Positions 30,001-40,439 are shown, numbered from the stretch's first letter. The stretch: DNA of 64,000 nt from Hirsutella rhossiliensis (GCF_020360975.1 NW_025408669.1:2914001-2978000); one strand, 5' to 3'. Made by a program: numbers and translations. The notes: generated from the sequence alone by a model not told the origin.

Positions 30001-33000
30001 AGAGAGCCCTTGTCTGGTTGAAGAGGAACAACCCCCACTACGCCGCGATCGAGATCGACGCGGCAGAGATGGAGAGCTGGGAGACCCGGCCCACGGGTGC
30101 CGCCGTTGGTGTACGAGCGCCTGGAGCGGAACGAGCCGTCGGCGTGGGAGAAGACGCGGACGGCGCACGTCGTGCCGCCCACGGAGCGGGCCATGGACGA
30201 CGAGGGGGCGGTGGAGATCGAAGAAGTCCTCGCCATGCTCAACCAAGGGGAAAGCACGACGAGTCGCGAGGCCGGCGAGCCAGAGGCAAGCGAGGTGGAC
30301 GAGGTGCGTGGTCAGAGCTGCGGCGAGGCCGATGATAATGCGAAGACGGTCAACGAGGTGACCTCGTCAGGGATGTTTGCGTTGGACGGACCGCCCGACG
30401 TGGCCGACGTCGACAAGCTGCGGTTCGCATGCGATTCCGTTCGCCAAGGCGCAGCCGACGACGGTACGGGCCCGAGGACGTGGGTCGAATCCTCGGCAAG
30501 GGGGCAGCCGGGGCACGTCGATGGTCCTGAACCATTCATCCATGTCCGCCGCGGGGATGAATTCGCCGACTCGTTCGAAGCTTCTTTCTTCGCAAAGACC
30601 TTTCCCACGCTATTACCATTCGGTGTCGGAGGGCCGCGGCCGGTCGAGGAAGCAAGCTCGCAGTTGGGCAGAGGCTCGGTCAACACGCGCGGCGGCGGAG
30701 GCGGGGCGCAGGACCTCCTGTCATCCCGGAACATGAGCCTTCGTACGTGGGCCGACACGGTGTTGCGACGCCACGGCGGCCGGTTCGCGACGCACCACAT
30801 CTTCGCATTCCTCGTCTTCAACATGGGCGTGCGGTCGAGGAACCGCCGCGTCAGCATGCTGAGCGTGACGAGGAAGAACTTCCGCAAGGTGGAGCGCATC
30901 GTACGGTCGCTGACCGCAGACGGGTTAGCGGCAGCTAGAGCCGAGCTGGAGAGCACAGGCAAGACGACCGACGACGGCGTGAAAGAGCTTCTCAGGAGCC
31001 TCTCGCTCTATGGCTATCGTCAGCCCATGTCGAGAGCTCCGTCTCAGTATGCGGCACAAGATCCTGGCGCTCATCGTCCGCTACGGCGTGCCTGCGATCT
31101 GGTTCACGATCAACCCAAACGACATCACGAACCCGGTGAAGCTCCGACTGGCAGCGTACCGCACGCGCGACCCTGAGGCGGCCGAGGAGTTCCTGCGGAG
31201 CCTCGATATGTCGTTCAAACGGGTGAGGCTGTCCGTCTCCGACCCGATGAGCTCAGCCATGTTCTTCCACCGGAGATGACGCTGTTCTTCGAGCATTACG
31301 TAAATGCAGGGGAGTCGGTGTTCGGGCGCATCGGCCACTACTACGGTGCCGTGGAGACCAACGAACGAGGATCCCTTCACGTCCACGGGCTGCTCTGGTT
31401 ACACGGAAACGCGCACCTGAGCTCCATGCTTTCCGACGCCCACGGGGAGGAGCAGGCGGCGTACCGTGAGCGAATCATCCGCTATGTCGATAGCGTCTTC
31501 TGTGAGGTAGGTAACAGCAAGGGCGTTGCTGTCATGGGCCGAGAAGACGCAGGCTGACGCGGAAGGCAGGACTTGGACCAGGAAGGCTTCTGCGCCGTGC
31601 AGGCGGAGCGTTCGGTGACGTCTGACGTCTCATCCCTGCTGGACAGTGCCGAGCAGTTCTCGGCCGGATTCGAAGAGGAAGCCAACTTCTGCGCCGGCGC
31701 GACGCAGATCCACACCCACAGCCCGACATGCGTCAAGTACTCCTGGGCAACAAGGGGCGAAGGGCGACCTCTGTCGCTTCAAGGCGCCATGGAAGCTGGT
31801 CGAGGAGACGACGCTCTCACAGGACGGCGTGCTGCGGATCCGCAGGACGCATCCCATGGTGAATCGGTGGAACAAGGCCATCGCCGTGGGGCTCCGCCAC
31901 AACCACGACATCTCCTTCATAGCGACGCAGCGGAAGACCATGGCTCTCGTCTATTACGTGACGAATTACGCGACCAAGGTAGAGGACCCGACGTGGAAGC
32001 GCGTCGCCGCGGCCGCGGAACTGCTGCCCGTCGTCGCAGCAGGTGGCCAGCCGGGTGCCAGGAGGATGCCGGAAATGGCGTCGTCGGCGGCGACGACGGA
32101 ACCAAGAATAATAAGACGCGGCAGTTTCTGATGAGAGTGGCGAACAGGATATTCACGGAGCGCGCCCTGTCGCAAGTCGAGGTCGTCGCCCATCTCCTGG
32201 GATACCCGAGCGAGTTCACGAGCAGCAGCGCCTGGGCGTACCTGAACGTGTCGGTGCTCTACTGGCACGTCTCCAGGCGCTGGCGACACCTTCGGCAGGA
32301 GAGCGGCACCGCGGTCGCAGACGTGTCCGTGGACGAGTCGGTCGCCGTGGAGGAAGCAGGCGAGAGGATCAGCTTCGCCGAGGCGTACCATCATCGCGGA
32401 CACGTCCTACGAGGCTTGTGCCTATATGACTATGTTTCGCTCGTCAGGCTCCAACGCGTCGGCAAGGACGGGTGCTCCGGTGCCTGGGGAGGTGCCTTTC
32501 GAGAGCGGCTGGGTGGCCGGCAAAGACTGGGTGCAGGTATTGAGGCGGCCAGGAAAGCACGCCGTCGTCTGCCTTGACGGCCACCTTAGCAAGGATTTCG
32601 AGCAAGACGACGAGGAACAATGCCACCGCCGGTAAGTAGGTGCGGTGGATGGCCGGTCGAAAAGCGGTCCCAACGCGCGGTGACTAACCGTGCCGCTACA
32701 GAGCAGCCGTGCAGCATCTTGCCCTATTCGCGCCGTGGAGACCTTTCTTAGCGAAGAGCGAGGCGACATCAACGAGATATGGAGGCGCGCACGAGAGCGG
32801 CTTCCGCCAAGAACCTCGTGCCTCGTCGATAACGTTCAACTACTCCGGCGGTCCGCCGAGGACGCAAAGCGAGACGCCAAGCAATGGGCAGCGTCGTCCG
32901 GCGACGGGGATCCGGCCGGCGCACCTGGCGATTGGGGGAGGATGGGGAGGGCCGGGCGAGGCGGACCGCGAGGCGGGATCCGCGTACCAGTCCGACAACG

Positions 33001-35149
33001 TCGGAAACGCAACGCGACTGATCGATGTCGTTAGAAGCGCGACCGGCGCGAACCAGATCACGGCGGGGTCGCGGGAGCTTTCGGGAATGATGCAGCAGCT
33101 CTCCCGCTTCCAGCAATCAGCGCTAGCCTCGACGGCCGAGCTCCGGGCCACCGTCGTGACCGAACGGGGTGGGGGGCACATCAACATGCCCGGGCAGGTG
33201 TTCTCCGGGGCTGCAGTGCCGCCGCAGGATCAGGTCAAGGCCATCAAGTCGCAGCAGACATGCGCCTCCAGAGAGGGTGAAGATGATCCAGGGCATACAA
33301 AGCATGGCCCCGGCCCACGGTACCGATCGCGGCGCAGCGGGCGGAGCGTGCTCGCCGGCTTCGGGGAGGAAGACGTCCAGGTGACGCGAGTGGAAACCGA
33401 GGAGAGGGCAGGTAACGCGGAGGCCGGCATGGAAGTCCGCCTCGGCCCATCCACCTCCTTTCACGAGGCCGGGAAAGACTTGACAAGACGATTGACGCTA
33501 AACAAGAAGCAGGCGATTGCCTTCTCCATAATATGCCGCCACCTGGACTCGATGCGGCAAGGAGACGGAGGCGACGTCAGCCAGCTCTGTCAGTTCGTCG
33601 GCGGCGAGGGCGGCACCGGCAAGTCGCGCGTCATCGAAGCACTCGTGGGCCTCTTCGCCGCGAAGGACCTCTCGCATCGCCTGCTGATCACGGCGACGTC
33701 GGGGACCGCCGCCGCGCGGTCAACGGCATCACCATCCACTCGGCCTGCGGCTTCACCAGGACCAAGGGCCGGGCGCGAACACGGCGAGGACGTCGACGGC
33801 GTGCGGTTGCCGAGGCAGGCGGAGCGGTTCGTCAACGGCCAGTCTCGGATGGACTGGCAGGATAAGGACATGCTCGTCATCGACGAGGTGAGCATGCTCG
33901 GCGCGCGGACGCTGCACGCCGTCAACGAGCGGATCTGCCAGCTGCGGGGATCGCAGCGGGACTTCGGCGGATCCCCATCGTCCTCTTCTGCGGGGACTTC
34001 CACCAGTTCCGCCCGGTCCAGGAGAGGTCGATCCTGCTGCCGAGCGCGGCCGTCTCGTGGGACGAGGACAACTCGTTCAGGGCCGAGCAGCGCCACCAGC
34101 ACGACAAGGCGCACGCGCTGTGGAGGCGGTTCACGACGGCCGTCATGCTGGACGAGCAGATGCGCGCCGCCGGCGACCCGGAGCTGCAGCGGCTGCTGAA
34201 GCGGATCCGCGGGGGCGTGCAGGACCACACGGACCTGGATCTCCTCAACTCGAGGTGCCACCGGGAAGGCAGGCGGATCCCGTGGGAGACGGGCATCACC
34301 GTGGTGACGCCGCTCAACAGGAATCGGTGGAACCTCAACATGGAGGCGAGCCTGGCGTTCCAGATCCAGCAGCGGTCGACGGTGCGCATCTTCCTCTCCG
34401 AGCACAAGTGGAAGGACGGCCTGCCGACCGAGGAAGAGGCCATCATGATGCTGAACCAGGGCGACGACAGCGCGATCCCGGTGCCGGCCGTCTTCATGTT
34501 CGTGCCGGGGATGCCGGTCGTCGTGAACCACAACACCCACCAGGGGCTGAAGCTGGTGAACGGTGCTAGCTACACGGCGGTGGAGGTCATCGTCGACAAG
34601 GCGCACCCGGGGCATCGGATCTCGGCCGACATGACGATCCACTTCGGGCCGCCGGCGGCGATAATACTGGGGTCGAAGACGACCAAGGACTTCCACTTCG
34701 TCGGGATGCCGCCCGGCACGATCCTGCTGACGCCCATGAGCGTCAGGATCCAGTGTCAACGGAAGCGACCGTGGCAGCAGAACGACGTCAGCCGAAAGGG
34801 CCTGCCGTGCGCCGCCGCTTTCGCGTGCACGGATTACAAGGTGCAGGGGGGGACGCTGGAGCGCGTGGCGCTCGAGCTGCGGGGGACGAGGACGACAAAC
34901 GTCGGCGGACGCGCCGTCCCGTCGCAGTGCGACCCGTACAGCCTATACGTGCAGCTGTCACGGTGCCCGACGCTGGACGGCATCATGCTCGTGTCGAAAG
35001 TGCGAGAGAGACCTAGTGGGAAACCGGGTCCCCGGGAGATGACCGCCGCACAAGCGAGGCTGGAGGAACTGAGCGATAGAACTGTTCGGGAAGCGATGTG
35101 CAACAGGCTCGGTGAGAGCGCGGGGACAGAGACGGTGAGCAGTAGGTAA
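27007..35149 (+). pseudogene. Helitron2 Rep-helicase, copy B, many small frameshifts
   Basis: Starts MGENPSREARL at 27007, as copy C does, and ends at 35149. All domains of copy A can be found: Cys finger CMLCYRKRTRKELR, LTPVEEKLIALNSCYG, HVHGLLWLHGN, YYVTNYATK, GGEGGTGKSR, LVIDEVSMLG and YVQLSRCPTLDG. Introns are at 31507-31569 and 32632-32701, same sites as in A. At least ten one- or two-base indels break the frame, for example missing G's near 30080 and 30095, a 2-bp loss near 31034, and others near 31271, 31745 and 33717. Most fall in G/C runs, unlike the transition-type damage in the pogo relic. The N-terminal region is about 1.2 kb longer than in C because of tandem repeats. Confidence 0.82.
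27800..29260 (+). repeat. degenerate tandem repeat in the Rep-helicase N-terminus, copy B
   Basis: About seven worn units of roughly 120-230 bp, each with a block like CCAATCCAACCTAGAGAAAT (coding QPIQPKEI) and most followed by GGAGATTTGCAGTCATCCGG (GD.QSSG) and CGGCCGGCAACCAGGGTCGG. Unit starts are visible near 27806, 28215, 28449, 28578, 28790, 28935 and 29059. Copy C has one such unit (near 53230). Copy A has two diverged ones at protein level. Confidence 0.65.
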
Positions 35150-35484
35150 CTTAACCCAGAGGGCGCGACACCAATAACTTAGCTATGCCCCACCCCGACC
35201 CTTGCAAGGACTTCATTACTAATGGGAAAAATTGGGTCGGGGCGACCGGTGGAGCAGGCGGCACAAGCGAATGGGAAGGGGTTTTCAACGGGCCAGAAGC
35301 GAAAGCGGTTTATTATTCTGGGCAATCAGAAGTCTCAGGGCACGGACAAGCGAATCAGATGCCCCAGGACATGACAAACAGAAGGCGAAAGGCCCAACCG
35401 AAGGCGAAATGACCGTAGCCAATCGACCGAGCGAATCAGAAGCGGGGATTTCGAGGGGCAAAACCGGGGGTGGGGCATAAAGTC
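35150..35484 (+). other. 3' non-coding region of copy B
   Basis: No gene supported. It matches the general makeup of the 3' regions of A and C (purine-rich, GGGGCATAA just before the terminal motif at 35485). Confidence 0.45.
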
Positions 35485-35502
35485 CTTTCGTTCCTCAAGG
35501 CA

Positions 35503-36310
35503 TTAAGAGCCCTGAACCAGCTTACCACTCACGCCGAAAGGCTTCTTCAACGCCGGCCACAAAATACAGACTCGCCAGTCTCACAAGCTATCAACCAGCT
35601 TATCAAAGGATGTCAAATGGCCATGTATAGCGCCGCCCTCCTTGCCGACGAAAACCGGCAATTTAGGTTAGAAAGCCAGCGAAGAAAAGCAGAGAAAAGA
35701 ACAGCGCCGTGAATACATTAGCGACGGCGGTACTCTATCGGTTGCAGAGGGCACGTGTAAGAGGCTGGCCCGGAGTTTATTCAACAAGCAGGTGCCTAGG
35801 TGTTGTCTATCTAGAGCTAAGGAGGAAAGGAAGCTGAACTCGAGGCGTAGCCTCGAGTGCGAGCTTATATTACCCTTCACAGAATGTTCTCGCAGCTTCC
35901 GGGTCCGCGGAGCGGGGCCGGTGCTGCCACCCGAACACGACCCACCGGACCCGGTACAACCGGGTCCACCAAGCCGGGCACAGCCCGTGACAGCACGGTT
36001 AGGATAAGGCGACGGAGAGAAGAAGAAGAAGAGCGGGTTAAGCGATAGAGAGTGGAGGAAGAGGAGAGGACTAAGCGCCGGCGAGAGAAGGACGAGGAGC
36101 GGCCCAAGCTACGGCGAGAAAAGGAAGAGGAGCGGGTCAAGAAACTTAGAGCAAAGGAAGATGAGCGGGCCAAGCGACGGCGGGAAGAAGAGGAGCGGGT
36201 CCAACGACAGATAGAAGAGGAGCTAAGTGTCCCAAGACAGCGTGCACCACCGCGGTCGGTGTAGTAAATGCAGGTCTTTTGAACACATTGCCCGTACGTG
36301 TAATGGATAG
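35503..36310 (+). pseudogene. pogo-like transposase C-terminal tail
   Basis: Starts immediately after the Helitron end with LRALNQLTTHAERLLQRR, then SQAINQLIKGCQMAMYSAAL and REYISDGGTLSVAEG, the region that follows the DDE domain in fungal pogo transposases. A solo LTR (35756-35992) interrupts it after AEG. Past the LTR the same frame gives RIRRRREEEEERVKR, a run of charged (E/K/R) helical repeats with one stop near 36047. A CCHC knuckle then follows, reached by a frame change: CSKCRSFEHIARTC, ending at 36310. It continues logically from the TPYNV end of the left half at 7010. Confidence 0.75.
35756..35992 (-). repeat. solo LTR 3 (gypsy family 1), 237 bp, TSD GCACG
   Basis: TGTAAGAGG...CCCGTGACA, flanked by GCACG at 35751-35755 and 35993-35997. 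It is nearly identical, with only a handful of differences, to the LTR at 49239-49475 that belongs to a chromodomain gypsy element. The family was therefore active recently. Strand is set by that element. Confidence 0.88.
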
Positions 36311-36638
36311 TCCTAAATCGAGTCACTTGTCTCTTGGAGTAAATATGTCGTGGTATTGTGCTCAGTTTGTCTCGCCGTAAGGTGCGGGCCTTGTCGGTGG
36401 AGAATTTTTGACCGAGTAGGGGGTCTGACCGGGAAGGGGGTGGATTACGTTATCGGTCGCCGCTTATCCTCCGTGCGATAAGAACGGTTCATAATCTTGT
36501 CTTATTCTGCTTTCGCAATGCTTGACTGGCTAAGACAGGACATGGATATGTTATAAATTGCGCGAGGAAACGATAGGTACGCTCTGAGAAGTTCTTGCCT
36601 CTGCTCTATCCTCCCATCGCCCTTCCTGCAGTCAACGT

Positions 36639-37508
36639 TCAAAATTTCCGGCCATTCGCGGCCTGGTCTGCGATATTGAGGTCTTTCTGACTGCCGTGAA
36701 CATAGCTACGCAAACTTCCATCCGCATAGCGAGCCGGCACGGTGATATTACACGGAACTCGGTTCGTATGTTGAAGATACTCGGCTTGCGACCAATCTGG
36801 GGCATGCGAAACAACGCAATTCCTTCTCCAGTATGCATAACGTTGTTCGCAAGAAGGACCCATAAAATCATAGCAGATTTCAAGAGGCTTGTCTTCTCCG
36901 CAGAGCACCATGGGTTCCACTTCGCATTTACCGGTTAGAGTGACTTGAAAAGATATTGCCGAGAGTCTGCAGAACTTCTTGGCTCCGCATTTCATCATTG
37001 TGTTTGCGCCCGTTGTTTCCGTTGTTGTTTTAGTGACGGTGTCCGTGTACGTGGAGCCGCCAGTCAAACTAACATCGACGGCCTTGATTGGTATTTTGAC
37101 AGTCGCGCTGCCCGAGTAGGTCCATCCTTGCGTTACCCCGCTCGCAATAGCAGTTGATTCTAATAAAGTGACGTCGATGGCGTCCTCGTTCTCGTTCTTA
37201 ACCTCTTTCTGAATCTTCGCCAGCGGCGTGACTTCGACGCTTTGTACCTCGCTTAGCCAACGGCGTTTGAAGAACTTTGATGTCTGGCAACTGAAAACGT
37301 GCCGAAAGCAAGATGCCTCTTCAATAACCTCGCGGTCCTGGAATAGTCGATCGTTACCGGTGCCTGCAGGACCAATGTAACTTTGTTGTATCTCTTTGGT
37401 CATTTCATCCGTGGTAATTGCGAGCTTTGGTGGCTCCCAGGAGCCGGGGCTGGCCGCAAGGGTCAAAGTTGCCCAAATAGAGAGCGTAGTAATAACGAAA
37501 GTATGCAT
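36639..37508 (-). CDS. secreted protein, possible aerolysin-like beta fold
   Basis: A 289-aa open frame without an intron. A signal peptide is clear (MHTFVITTLSIWATLTLAA). The middle has a Ser/Thr-rich amphipathic stretch (GSATVKIPIKAVDVSLTGGS followed by TYTDTVTKTTTETT) of the type seen in the membrane-hairpin region of aerolysin/ETX-MTX2-like proteins. Around it are paired cysteines (CFRHVFSC, CGAKKFC, CEVEPMVLC). I do not recognise a named family. The fold is a guess from composition; toxicity or effector function is not shown. On the minus strand a GATATAAGG box lies about 125 bp upstream of the start. Codon use looks normal and the frame is unbroken, unlike its surroundings, so it is probably a real host gene. 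Confidence 0.6.
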   Translation of the reverse strand: MHTFVITTLSIWATLTLAASPGSWEPPKLAITTDEMTKEIQQSYIGPAGTGNDRLFQDREVIEEASCFRHVFSCQTSKFFKRRWLSEVQSVEVTPLAKIQKEVKNENEDAIDVTLLESTAIASGVTQGWTYSGSATVKIPIKAVDVSLTGGSTYTDTVTKTTTETTGANTMMKCGAKKFCRLSAISFQVTLTGKCEVEPMVLCGEDKPLEICYDFMGPSCEQRYAYWRRNCVVSHAPDWSQAEYLQHTNRVPCNITVPARYADGSLRSYVHGSQKDLNIADQAANGRKF

Positions 37509-38309
37509 GATTGGATCGCTGCGAGCAGAACAGTGGTTAGGCGATTGGAAGAGGAATGAGAGTGTTTGCTTTGTTGCGAAGCGTAGAGCGATAGTCTAAG
37601 CTCACCACTATTGCGGTAAAGGAGCAGACCTTATATCATTTCGTTTTTTATGTTGCCTCACCTTGGAATCCTAGTTTATAGGCCTATCCCACATCCCATA
37701 TCTTGCAGTGTCCCGAACCAAGTGTCTACTAGTCATAAGCCAGCTTGCCCGGGACCCTGTTCCTAATCCAAGAAGGGGTAGTTTGGAGAGCAGTTGAGTC
37801 AGGGCCCATTCGCAAGCGAATCATACCAGAGAGTAACAAAGGTAAGGCATTCATTCAGCCATGATAGTCTCGACTGTTATCGACAATTAGACCATGTATT
37901 ATCAGCAAATGCTCATTTGTCATCTTCATGCTATCCCACTCATCTCGCTCGTCTTATGCACAAGAGTCAAACGCACCATCGTCTTTACCACCTGTTTCAT
38001 GTGGGGGAGTGGAGTGAGTTAAGCTGCAGAGTGTAGACTGACTAGGTGACTCATCATGAACCTGGTATCTCCGGAGCTGAGAGTCGACGCTAAAATCTCA
38101 GGCGAAGGCGGAACTACTCAGACCGTACGGGCGAGCATAAAGTACGCACGAGCTCACGACTGTCTGTAGGCTTCCTCGTACATAAATGTCAGCCCCCCAG
38201 ACCGAACAGACCGCGAGTACAGATAACACCACGGTTCCTTCTGTATCTAACACGAGATTGACCGACCCAGGCCTCTTCTCCTGCTCATTCCTCAATTGTC
38301 AAACTCACA
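37509..38309. other. intergenic, no gene seen
   Basis: Short open frames on both strands have no support. It presumably holds the promoters of the two flanking secreted-protein genes, which are transcribed away from each other. Confidence 0.5.
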
Positions 38310-38555
38310 ATGAAGGCATCATACCATCTTCTTTTGTCTATCGCTCTGCCTTTGGCCACTGCTCTTGCAACTCCTAGCAATACAACAGACATCACACCCC
38401 AACCAGATACACCACCAGAGGAGCTCGATCGCCTCGAGCAAGCAATTCGTAAGGCGGAAGAACTAAGCAAAAATGCGCCACCCGGGGAGGAGCAGAAGCA
38501 GCCGCCTCTAGAAGCTAGAAGCGATATTGGCTACATCGTTGACCTTGCAGTATGA
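38310..38555 (+). CDS. small secreted protein, 81 aa
   Basis: Signal peptide MKASYHLLLSIALPLATALA, then a Pro/Glu-rich segment with a predicted short helix (EELDRLEQAIRKAEELSK) and no cysteine. The stop TGA comes after DLAV. A GTATGAT at that point could be an intron donor, so the true C-terminus may be different. No homologue recognised. It is in the island between the Helitron nest and the copia element. Confidence 0.45.
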   Translation: MKASYHLLLSIALPLATALATPSNTTDITPQPDTPPEELDRLEQAIRKAEELSKNAPPGEEQKQPPLEARSDIGYIVDLAV

Positions 38556-39566
38556 TCCGAGAAGGTGGCGTGTGAAGGGGCCAGTACTGTCGGGAGGATT
38601 TTATGTCTGCATAGGCTCTATCGACACATTCAACATTTTGTGGTAGAAACTTGTTAAGGATTGCAATGCTGAAATGGTCTACTGAGAGTTCTCAGCCTCC
38701 ATGTATTTTTTTTTTAAAATCAGCACAAGAGAGGCTGTCTGTAGTTGCGTAGCCTATCGCTAGCCAGGCGGCTGTTGAGCGAGCGTGGCACAGCTACTTG
38801 CCTGACTTGCATTTCTCTTGTCTTGCCGTCCAAGCCGCTGTTCTGGCTATCAAATTCAAGCGAGGTCTGTCACGCCTTTTCCGACATGTGAAGTATATCA
38901 GCTGAAATTTCCCTCTTTGCAAGTCCCTTTTACTCGTAGATCTGTCGAGTCAATCATTGCGCCAACTGCTGCCGTGCTCGTCGAATTGGCTGCAGCGCGG
39001 CCTCGGCTACTCGTAACAGTAGCCAGCGCCTAGCGCCTAGCGCCGAAGCCCGTAGGCCATGCATTATATCAATGACTCGAGTTGCAGCTGCTCCAGCATC
39101 AACAAGAGCTGGCGCCATCGCGCCTGAAACAACACGATGACAGGTTTGCGCAGACGAGTACGGGAGTGGGATGTGGCTGATTGAGACTCCATAGTTATGA
39201 AACATAGGCTAGTAATAGAGTTACCATGAGGAGGGCACTTCATCGTCAAAGTCCCCTGAGTTCTGCAATTATTGATGTAGAGCACGAGTCAAAAGAACGA
39301 AACTCCACCGGCATCCCGCATAGTTGGTAGGCTTGTGAAGACTTAGGCCAGTTAGGAAGGGATGTCATTCAATTACAATTAGTCAGGATACTGATATTCA
39401 GGACGCCCTCTCTCCATAAATACCTACATGTTCAGTCATTTCCCAAGCTCGTCCAGACACCGTCACTCGTCTTACCTACAGGGTCTTTCTATCAGCCCTC
39501 TTCACTATCCTCATAACCAGTCTTTACCTGCTTATACAAGGCATTATCTCTCATTCATTAGACAGT
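38556..39566. other. intergenic, no gene seen
   Basis: No coding sequence supported. It contains a short GCGCCTAGCGCCTAGCGCC repeat near 39027-39045, a poly-T run near 38706 and, close to the right edge, a CCATAAATAC TATA-like box near 39415 that may serve the next gene. Confidence 0.4.
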
Positions 39567-40076
39567 ATGAGACTTGCACTCATCCTCATTGGCGCCACAA
39601 CTCTGGTTGCCGCCTTGCCCCAAGAAACGCAGGGAGAATGCTGTCTGCTTGAGGGCAAACTGGTTTGTCCGGAAGACCCGGGATTCCCTGTAGTCTGCGA
39701 TGGAGGAGACGACGGTCCTGTTCCACGCCCTGATTCTAAGCCGCATCCAGCAACTCCACAGCAGCCGCCAAAGGTTAAGAGGCAACAGCAGCAGCCCACA
39801 GGTACGCAGCAGCCGCCCAAAAGTTCGCAGCAGCCGCCAAATGTTGCGGCGGCGCCCCTTAATGGCACAGCAGCGCAGCAGCCGCCCCCGGGATCCCAGG
39901 AAGAGAAAGTCGAGTACGAATGTTGCAAGGGAGCTGTGTCTGGAGTCGGACCGATATGTCCAGAAGACCCGGGATTCCCTGAGGACGAAAAATGTGCGGG
40001 AGGGTTAGACGGTCGTGTTCCGCGCCCTGATTCCAAGCCGCGTCCAGCAGCTCTACGTCCGATGGGAGCACCATAG
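39567..40076 (+). CDS. secreted protein with two repeated Cys modules and a Gln/Pro linker
   Basis: A 169-aa open frame with signal peptide MRLALILIGATTLVAALP. Module 1 (residues about 24-60: ECCLLEGKLVCPEDPGFP, then VPRPDSKPHPA) is repeated as module 2 (about 118-163: ECCKGAVSGVGPICPEDPGFP shortened here to its key blocks ECC, CPEDPGFP and VPRPDSKPRPA). Between them is a QQPPK-type repeat linker. A KR pair (KVKRQQQQ) at the linker start could be cut by a Kex2-type protease and free the modules. No family recognised. Small size, secretion and Cys content are effector-like, but this is inference. In another frame downstream (40119-40213) a KPCCGTTLG block is cut by a solo LTR, so the original gene may have been longer. 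Confidence 0.6.
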   Translation: MRLALILIGATTLVAALPQETQGECCLLEGKLVCPEDPGFPVVCDGGDDGPVPRPDSKPHPATPQQPPKVKRQQQQPTGTQQPPKSSQQPPNVAAAPLNGTAAQQPPPGSQEEKVEYECCKGAVSGVGPICPEDPGFPEDEKCAGGLDGRVPRPDSKPRPAALRPMGAP

Positions 40077-40213
40077 AGTCGTGCTCTACTTGAGAAGTCG
40101 CGCTTTACACATGCAACGATGGCGGATGAGGACCCATGTAGGCCGCACAGAGCCACATTACTGTCGTTGGTGTTGGGGACCTCTTATAAACCTTGCTGCG
40201 GGACGACATTGGG

Positions 40214-40434
40214 TGTCACGCGCCTAAAGTGCTTGACTCCGGTAGATGGTTGGTTGATTCCAACTACTGGCTGGAGTGACTACCGGTATTCCAGAGAAAG
40301 CACGGGGCTGGGAGGCATCTCGTGGTTATAAAAGTAGGGTAGCATAACCCTTGGAGGAGCTCGTCAGAGATCTACGATTTGAATTGTTGGCCCCGTTCTT
40401 CACTCTCTGTTTCGTTGTGTGTGTGCGCCTTACA
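40214..40434 (+). repeat. solo LTR 4 (gypsy family 3), 221 bp, TSD TTGGG
   Basis: TGTCACGCGCC...GCGCCTTACA with TTGGG duplicates at 40209-40213 and 40435-40439. It has a GTTATAAAAG TATA box near 40325. Its CCCCGTTCTTCACTCTCTG block also occurs, inverted, at about 50905-50930, next to the third gypsy fragment, which identifies the family. Confidence 0.85.
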
Positions 40435-40439
40435 TTGGG

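Larger units (their letters stand above)
24583..35502 (+). mobile_element. Helitron2-type element, copy B (decayed)
   Basis: Head-to-tail with copy A. It runs from the A/B junction to the terminal motif at 35485-35501, where the pogo transposase tail resumes at once (TTAAGAGCCCTG). It holds a broken accessory gene (minus) and a broken Rep-helicase gene (plus) in the same layout as C and D. Its DNA is much closer to C and D than to A. Confidence 0.72.
5806..36450 (+). mobile_element. pogo-like element split by about 28.5 kb of Helitron sequence
   Basis: The left end at 5806 reads ACGTAATCCACACCCTTCC. The right end, reversed from 36450, reads ACGTAATCCACCCCCTTCC. Similarity continues for about 95 bp, including GGTCAGACCCCCTACTCGG on both sides and AGACAAGCCGAGCACGAT against AGACAAACTGAGCACAAT. 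TA flanks both ends (5804-5805 and 36451-36452). The left part encodes the transposase from its HTH to the end of the DDE domain. The right part, on the same strand, encodes only the C-terminal tail, and the two pieces do not overlap. I infer one element of about 2 kb that received the Helitron insertions. Two elements of one family, each having lost the opposite half, would be the alternative. Confidence 0.65.

Noticed and set aside
35185..35412. 75-aa frame after the copy B helicase
   Set aside because: Lies in the 3' non-coding region of the Helitron and is not kept in A or C.
37794..38295. Small open frames between the two secreted-protein genes
   Set aside because: No motifs, no signal peptide and no codon bias; chance frames.
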